Shown here: positions 57,555 to 64,000 of the stretch, in pieces
How the letters are laid out: each line of letters begins with the position of its first letter
Numbering within the stretch: the stretch's first letter is position 1
Source: Hyperoplus lanceolatus
Lineage: Eukaryota > Chordata > Actinopteri > Uranoscopiformes > Ammodytidae
Assembly (NCBI GenBank): GCA_026929865.2
Contig: CM049400.1
Location: 14,288,501 to 14,352,500, forward strand
DNA length: 64,000 nt
Direction: 5' to 3'
The notes under the pieces: generated by a model
What the model was told of the DNA's origin: nothing
What the model saw: only the letters and a program-made list of their open reading frames with translations
Database searches by the model: none
Translations under genes and position numbers: made by a program

Positions 57555-58185
57555 ACAGACTCCTCTGTGGATGGTGTCTCAACCTGTTTCATAAATGAGG
57601 AGATACACACAATTGATTGAGGTTTTAAGGATGTATCAGTTAAAGAGGTGGAAAGATGCATTACAATATAGAGATATAGGCAAAATGCACAAATTGTTGT
57701 TTTACTAAGTAAACCAATGTGGAAAAAAAGTGTACAAAAGTAATGGTCTAATGTGAATTATTCTAAAGTACATGATGGTCTTGTAGGTCTAGTAAAAGAA
57801 ACTCAACAGCTCGTAAAAAGTAAGTACAATTCTGTGGTGGTCTAATTTTCTGAATGTTTCTAAAAAAAGATGAAGCCTAATGCCCCAAACATTCAAAGTG
57901 TTGTGAAAGGAGAAAGTGTGACAACTATATGTTGCATATTTGAGTGAATATACTTTTCTGCATTTACTGTTAACTTTGCAATATTAATATATTTTTAATG
58001 TTCAGGTCAAATTACAGTCTGTATTTTTAAATTGCATTTAAATTACCAAGGGGCGGGACCTCGGCCCTCTGCTGTGTGCGTGATTGGGCCAGGCTATACT
58101 AAGAGCAGGCTTTAAACTTCAGAGAAGTTCTGTTCACTTTCATATTAATGTGCAAATTCTTGCCATTATTTGCTTTTTTTGCAAG
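56746..58185. other. Unannotated region with (CT)n
   Basis: Starts TTAAAGGAGCTGTAAGCGG (56737), which looks like the left end of another element, but no right end is found. (CT)n is at 57521-57553. After an acceptor-like CTCGACAG at 57558 there is a 20-codon frame ending TGA at 57620, possibly a decayed exon. Confidence 0.4.
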
Positions 58186-58189
58186 TAAA

Positions 58190-58860
58190 CATTCATTCAT
58201 TCATTTTCCTTTATTTATTCTCGAAAGATCAATTGAGGTTACCCTCTTTTACAATGACGTCGAGACAGATACACAATATACAATGAGAATACACAACAAG
58301 CTTACAAAGAGACAACAACAATTAAAACATTCAGATCAATTGAATAAAATAGAACAATAGCCTAATTAAAACAGTTACAAGTGGAGTGGGGCTGATTCAA
58401 AATAATAACTTTAAATTGGTTAACAGTTATGAGTGTATTTATTTTAATTTGATGTTGTAGGCTGTTCCAGGAGTCAGGGGCACTGTGGCTAAAAGCAGTC
58501 TTACCAAGGTCAGACCGGGCGTATGGAACATATAACATGAGCATTTCAGTTGAGCGGGTTTGATAAAGCCCATCTGAGATATGCAGCATTGTTGTCAAAT
58601 AGAGTGGCAGCTTTCCGGTCAGGGCTTTATATGTAAAAATATGCCAATGTGCATCACGTCTCTCTTTAAGAGAGGACCCACCAACCTTTTCATATAAAAG
58701 ACAATGGTGAGTGTCATAAGCATCTACTGTAATGAACCTTAAGGCAGAGTGAAAAACGGAGTCTAGGAGTTTAAGACATGATTGAGATGCATGCCTATAA
58801 ACCACATCACCGTAATCAAGGACAGACATAAAAACTGCCTCAATAATCCTAAACAAATGT
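58190..58860 (-). pseudogene. CR1/L2-type LINE ORF2 3' fragment with (TGAA)n tail
   Basis: An open frame 58856-58362 of 164 codons starts MFRIIEAVFMSVLDYGDVVY. It has the C-terminal motifs usual after the reverse transcriptase of fish LINEs (LLDSVFHSALRFI, HWHIFTYKALTGKLP, FSHSAPDSWNSLQ). It ends CNCFN then TAG. Downstream on that strand the copy ends in AATAAATAAAGGAAAATGAA followed by ATGAATGAATG, the short-repeat tail of CR1/L2-like elements. It is truncated at its 5' end. Confidence 0.82.
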
Positions 58861-61704
58861 ACATAACTTCCTCACTTTTAAGTCCAATTACTGCAATTTT
58901 AATTGGTGGCTCTTTTTACCATACCACCCTTCTTCTGTCAAGGAAAGCAGAACCCATGGTTAATGCATTTCATCTTTACAGGGATTGCTTGACAGTGCTA
59001 GTATTCTGTGGTAATGCTGGAAGTATAGAACAGTACAGTTCCATAATGAGTCTGAATGTTGCTCCTTTTAGCCTAAGGGCTACTCTTATTTTTTTTCTCC
59101 CTTGTCTGATGCTCTTTTGGTATACTCATTTCTTCAAATTGTGCTGCTCTCTGAACATATTTGCAATGATTGTAAGCTGTAACTTTGTTGAGTATTCGAA
59201 AACAACAAAATATTAGTTATAAGTGGTTACTAATAAGGTGATCCTGAACACTTTACTTGTATGAAAGCAAATACTCAAAAGCTTTGCTTGATTGCACAAA
59301 TTAATAAACACATAATTACACATGTAGAGTGTTGCCTTCTTTGTTATTATCTGCGCTTTGAATATTGTGATATTTCAACATTATCAACATTTAATTTTAT
59401 ACACATCATCATCCCGAAACACAGACAAAATAACTAAAACACAACCATATTACATATTTGTGGAGTTTTTGGTATATTATAATAAATTCTAGGAGTTTTA
59501 GAGTTCAACATGGCTCTGTGTTGGCACAGTTTCACATCAAGTCTCTTCCTACCTGTCCGTATATACTGTCACAGTGACAGAAGTTGGAGGAAGTGCTTGT
59601 TGAGTGATATTCTGTGAAGGGAAATGTCATGTAGCATCAGCCATGAAATATATTCCCTTGCTGTTTTCCAAGAAATAAATGCCTGCTATATCATGACTAT
59701 AGACAGTATACACGCATCAGAAGGACAGGCCTGTGTATGTGTCACATGTTAGGATAATTGGCTGCAAAACAATGTGTGCTATGGTGGAGACCTGTACAGC
59801 TGCATCCTGTTTTGGATTACTGTCTTATTGCCACATCTGTTTACTGACACTGCAGAGATGACCATTAATTAACCCTGTTTGTGCTGTTAGCCCATTATGT
59901 TATTAGCTGTTTTTTTTTTATCCTGATAGCCCTTTTGGATGTTGTCTTTCCTTCAAACTTATTCTTCACTGGAGCTGCAGAATAACCTGTTTCAAAGTGG
60001 GTGAAGATGTTTCCAAACTGTTGCTGTGTGAACAATAAACTCTGTTAACATATTGTGACAAGCTCCATTACTCTTTCTTCTTAAACAATGGGGCTACAGT
60101 GTCTGCCGCATAGCAGCCAAGAGTGAAAAAGAGAGGAGACCTAATGAATTATGCAGGTATAGCTTTCTCTCAGCCTGACAGTCTGAACCCATGCCTGGAG
60201 AAAATTGTGAGAGAAGTACGAGTCAGTCAGTGCAGCCATCACAAATCCCTCCCTCCTCCCCCTAGGGACCACCGAAGCCAAGGCCTGTCAGTCAAGCGCC
60301 CCCTCTCTAAACTGTAATCTGGGGACAGCAGCGAGAAAGCTCCCAGTCTGATAAAAGCGCTGAAAAGATGCCCCTACACAAACCAATCGGTGGCACTCTT
60401 GGCTCCTGTCAAATAGAAGGGCAGGGAAGGAGCAGACAGCAGCAAATGTTCCTAAATTGCAAACAACGCGCTTCAGACTGGTTCCACTCAGGAACCACAC
60501 AACCACAGGCAGGTAAAAATCCATCTGCCCGTTTGGCCTATACACATGATATGGAGCAAGCTCAATCACAATCTCCATGCAGCTCTGACCCCTGTGAAAC
60601 GTGTGCAGAGGGGGTGGATTCACAATCATCCGACAGTCTGACCTCTGCCTTGTTAGTGCACAGAGCGAGAGAATTTCCTTTTTTATTTTAATGAAGCATG
60701 AGCTTCCCTCCCTGGCAGGCAAGCTGAGTGTGGGGCAGCAAGATTGCAGTCTGGTAATGAGAGGCCAGAAAGTTCAGGTGTCTTCAAAACCTGCAAAACA
60801 CAGGAGAGACTTAACACAGCCGCGTTTTCAGCAGCCCTAGAGGAAAACAGAGAGAGCCGGATGAATATTCATGGAGCACTGATTAATTGTGTTGCCTACA
60901 GCACCATGCCACTTTGAAAGCCCTCATGCTGCTTCTTTGTATCACAGGAGGTCCTTGCCACTGAACCTCACGGGCCACAACACAGCAGCCCCGCTATCTA
61001 ACTACCAATTATCATCTGAGATCATAAACTTGTTATGTTGACACAAACACTGCAATTTCACATGCCCTTCTTTATTCAAATGACCCTATTCATGAGGAGT
61101 GGCTGACTGAGTTGATTGGATTTTTTTCTCACTCTCTCTCTCGCATGCCTTGCAATCACTCAACAAGTAATGTTTGGACACAAAATTAATGAACAGAGTG
61201 CATACGCTTTGAGCTGTGTGTGCGCACAATGTGTTTTTTTTGTTTGCAAGATGGATAAACAAGCTTTATAATATCGTCCAAAGCAGGAATCAGCGCAGAT
61301 TGTAACAATAATGGCGGCGGTGCTGTTACATTTTCATACTTTGTTTCCATTCAGGCAGTAATATTCTAGTAATGATGGTAAAGTCCACAGGCAGAGAGTA
61401 TTGGGTGGCAGGCAGGGTGGAAGGCCCGGGGATTAAGCAGCATCATGTTCGGTTCGGCGGCCCCAGACGGGTGATTCATACCAGCCTCATCATTGGCAAC
61501 AGACAGGACATCCAGGCCTTTATTACCTCCATCCATCACCATCACTTCATCAATCTGAGCTCCCATGAGCCAGCTCTCCAAACCAGTCCCCAAACACCCA
61601 TCCCAGTGTGCTGCTGGACAGAGATTTACACCCACCCACTAACACCTTCTCCCTCTCCCTCTCCCTCTCCCTCTCCCTCTCCCTCTCCCTCTCTCTCACT
61701 TTCA

Positions 61705-61757
<53 letters not shown>

Positions 61758-61834
61758 CACACAATAAACAAGAGAGATGTTTTTTTGTATGTCGACTTAA
61801 GGCACCCTCATACGCACACACAGGAAATGAGAGT

Positions 61835-61866
<32 letters not shown>

Positions 61867-64000
61867 CGGACAGACAGAGAGGGAGAGAACGAGAGATAGG
61901 GAGAGGGGAGGTGTGTAAGGGCCATTCTGCAACCAGACATAGTGTTAAGACTGTTCCCCTAAGGTCCACCCGGCTGACAGGCTATCCTGAATTCTGAAAG
62001 CCACTTACACCTCAGCCACATCACACCACCTGCTGCTGCTGACCAGTGTGTATCATGATGGATACACTAGGCTGTAGGAAAAATCATTACATCATTCTCA
62101 CTCCCCTCCCCATTAGAAATAAATGACCTATACAATCTTTATAACAAGGGGCTTGATTTCCCATCCGATGGACACAGTATTCACATTCTGATGATTGCAT
62201 TTTGTGGAGATGTTGGAGGATGGTGGTATTCTGTATCATTTAATTCTCAGTCAGTTTATTCAATGAAAAGACCAAAGCGAACAAAGTGTTAATCAGTCTC
62301 TTAGCATATTGGACCGCCCCTGCACTGTCTTTGGCGCTCATGTGGCCGCATGCCAATTGGTTCCTGCTGAAGACTCAAACCTTTAAAGCAGTATTAATTG
62401 ATTGCTTGCCCACTTTGGGGACAGCCAAAGAGCTGACATTGACATATAATCACTGTATAATCATACAAACCCAGCAGCTACAGAGCAGCATTAGCATTCA
62501 ATTGAAGTTGTGTTTATTTTTTTTCCTCTTCTGTTTGTTGCCGAGAAGGCAACATAGAATGCTTTAATCACAGCAGTTTCATTGAAAAAAGCTGCCTGTT
62601 GCAGGTGGAAGCAATTAATTATTATAACACAAAAGTTTTGGGATGGAAAACCTAAACCTTGAGCTGAAAGACATTGAAATGCTCTGTAGACCTAAGGGGA
62701 ATTGCAATGAGCCTATCACATTAAACAAAGTAATTTGTCAATTTTTGATGCTGTCCAGCTTACCATAACTGTACTATGAACATTTAAATGAGGTGTTGGA
62801 GTGTGTACGAAGTGGTGGAGAGACTATTTTCAGGTAGGTGAGTCATGGTATCCACATGGTTCTAAGCAGAAGGTAAGACAAATGTCATGGTTTTGCATGT
62901 TTAAATAGAGATAGCTTGAAAAAATATGTACGAGAGTATGACCCTTTAAGGAAGCACATTTGATATATTTTTGGGAGATATCTTCTATAGATAGATAATG
63001 TGGTGTAAAACAAAAATGTTGGTCAATGTATTTAAAAAAAAAACATATCCACTGAAATTTACATGCAATGGACAGTGCAATTTAACAGGGGTAAGAAGCC
63101 TTATTGAATACTTAGGAACATACCCTCTGTGAGGAAAGTTAGTTTGAGAGAAGTGATGGTGAAGAGGAATTCATCCCTGAATCTGAACATATTTACTTTA
63201 CAACCAATTTATTACTCAAAGAATAATGAACGTTAATCTCCAGAATAATCTACACCAGTATAAGAATACAATGAAACTGCCATCTGCAACAAAGGGCAGG
63301 TTGGAAGTAAGGAGCAGGAGGAAATTGCAATCCTATTTGGTGCATTGTTATACTGAATTGTTCTCTGTTTGAGACAGCTGATGTATTACCTTAAGGATGT
63401 ATAGTCCAAACTGGGAATATAATACACCAGAGGACATTTCTCAGTGACCACGGTGGAGACGTGCAACTGGAACACAAGTGCTTTCTACACAGTACACATG
63501 TTCTTAATAAATATACAAACAATGGTAACAATCCCAAAACTTCCCAAAGAGTTGAATCAACATCTCTTCTTCAGCCTCCAAAAGCTTCAGTATTTGTGAA
63601 GTGGGTTGCATTAAAATGTAGATGTACCCCTGATAATGTGCCACCTGATGCAAACACAGAGAGCACAGTGTTACTGTTTACTATAAATAAGATATTGGTA
63701 AAAAGATATAGAGTAAGTCAACATCATTCTTGAAGAAATTATTTGCTCTTGGTTTTATATGATTAGAACAAATGTATGATTAATGCTTTTTCTTATTTAG
63801 TCACAAATATCCTCCCAGTGTGCAGTTAGTCTGCTCACAGGCCGCAGAGAGCGTTCTCGCAGGAATAAATCATTGTTTGGAATTAGTGTTGTATTATACG
63901 CTGTGGGGAAAGGAATGCATGAGGCCATGTTCAGGTTGTGAAGGGGCTTCTAAAGGACAATGACAAAACCTCTCACTTTTGAACATTGTGTCATAATACT
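58861..64000. other. Gene-poor flank with simple repeats
   Basis: No coding exon recognised. Simple repeats are (CCCTCT)n at about 61642-61692, (CA)n at 61709-61755 and (GA)-rich at 61828-61866. Stretches such as 60840-60950 and 62290-62580 have unbroken, moderately GC-balanced sequence with TAATTGATT-type homeobox-like words and could be conserved non-coding elements. Without an alignment this is only a guess. Confidence 0.45.

Noticed and set aside
58782..59216. 144-residue plus-strand frame
   Set aside because: It starts antisense to the LINE fragment and continues into AT-rich sequence. No domain or splice support.

Overview
This is a vertebrate nuclear window, almost certainly from a ray-finned fish. 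It holds two spliced protein-coding genes whose products read as orthologues of mammalian KRAS and RASSF8. They are broken by introns with canonical GT/AG borders and surrounded by transposon types typical of teleosts. There is no bacterial or viral gene organisation, no CRISPR array and no rRNA or tRNA gene that I can support.

Layout. (1) 1-12.3 kb: RASSF8 on the minus strand, with four coding exons between 1573 and 5350. A probable non-coding 5' exon lies near 12 kb, and the last coding exon is not visible and probably lies left of base 1. (2) 12.3-15.2 kb: the intergenic space between RASSF8 and KRAS, which stand head to head. (3) 15.2-27.55 kb: KRAS on the plus strand. It has a probable 5' UTR exon ending at 15365, three shared coding exons (17816-17926, 20160-20338, 20612-20771), the alternative 4A exon (22921-23045) and the 4B exon (25069-25185) with a long 3' UTR to an AATAAA at 27548. 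Both C-termini are intact and the G12/G13/Q61 codons are wild type.

(4) 27.76-41.26 kb: a 13.5-kb nest of mobile elements beginning about 200 bp after the KRAS poly(A) signal. The outer element is a hAT DNA transposon with an exact 8-bp target duplication (ATCTATTT) and a decayed GTF2IRD2/ZBED-like transposase at 38838-40702. Into it went a piggyBac-type MITE and an approximately 8.4-kb non-LTR retrotransposon with an SGNH-hydrolase-type ORF1 and an APE/RT ORF2. The retrotransposon's ORF1 was then hit by two PIF/Harbinger-like elements (duplications TAA and CAG). Removing either insert with one duplication copy leaves ORF1 in frame.

(5) 41.545-54.051 kb: a second composite, which I do not recognise. 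It is 12.5 kb with 90-bp terminal inverted repeats and an 8-bp duplication (CCTTAGGA). Inside are a hAT MITE-like element, a Harbinger-like element, an element with perfect 46-bp inverted repeats, a piggyBac-type MITE, another Harbinger-like MITE, a large fold-back, diverged internal duplications and one orphan coding-like exon (51777-52134). (6) 54.06-64 kb: gene-poor sequence with two dead LINE fragments on the minus strand (L1-like 55.45-56.74 kb, CR1/L2-like 58.19-58.86 kb) and simple repeats.

Biologically, RASSF8 and KRAS form a conserved divergent neighbourhood: a Ras-association scaffold next to a Ras GTPase. Everything right of KRAS for at least 26 kb is layered transposon sequence whose insertion order can be read from the nesting.
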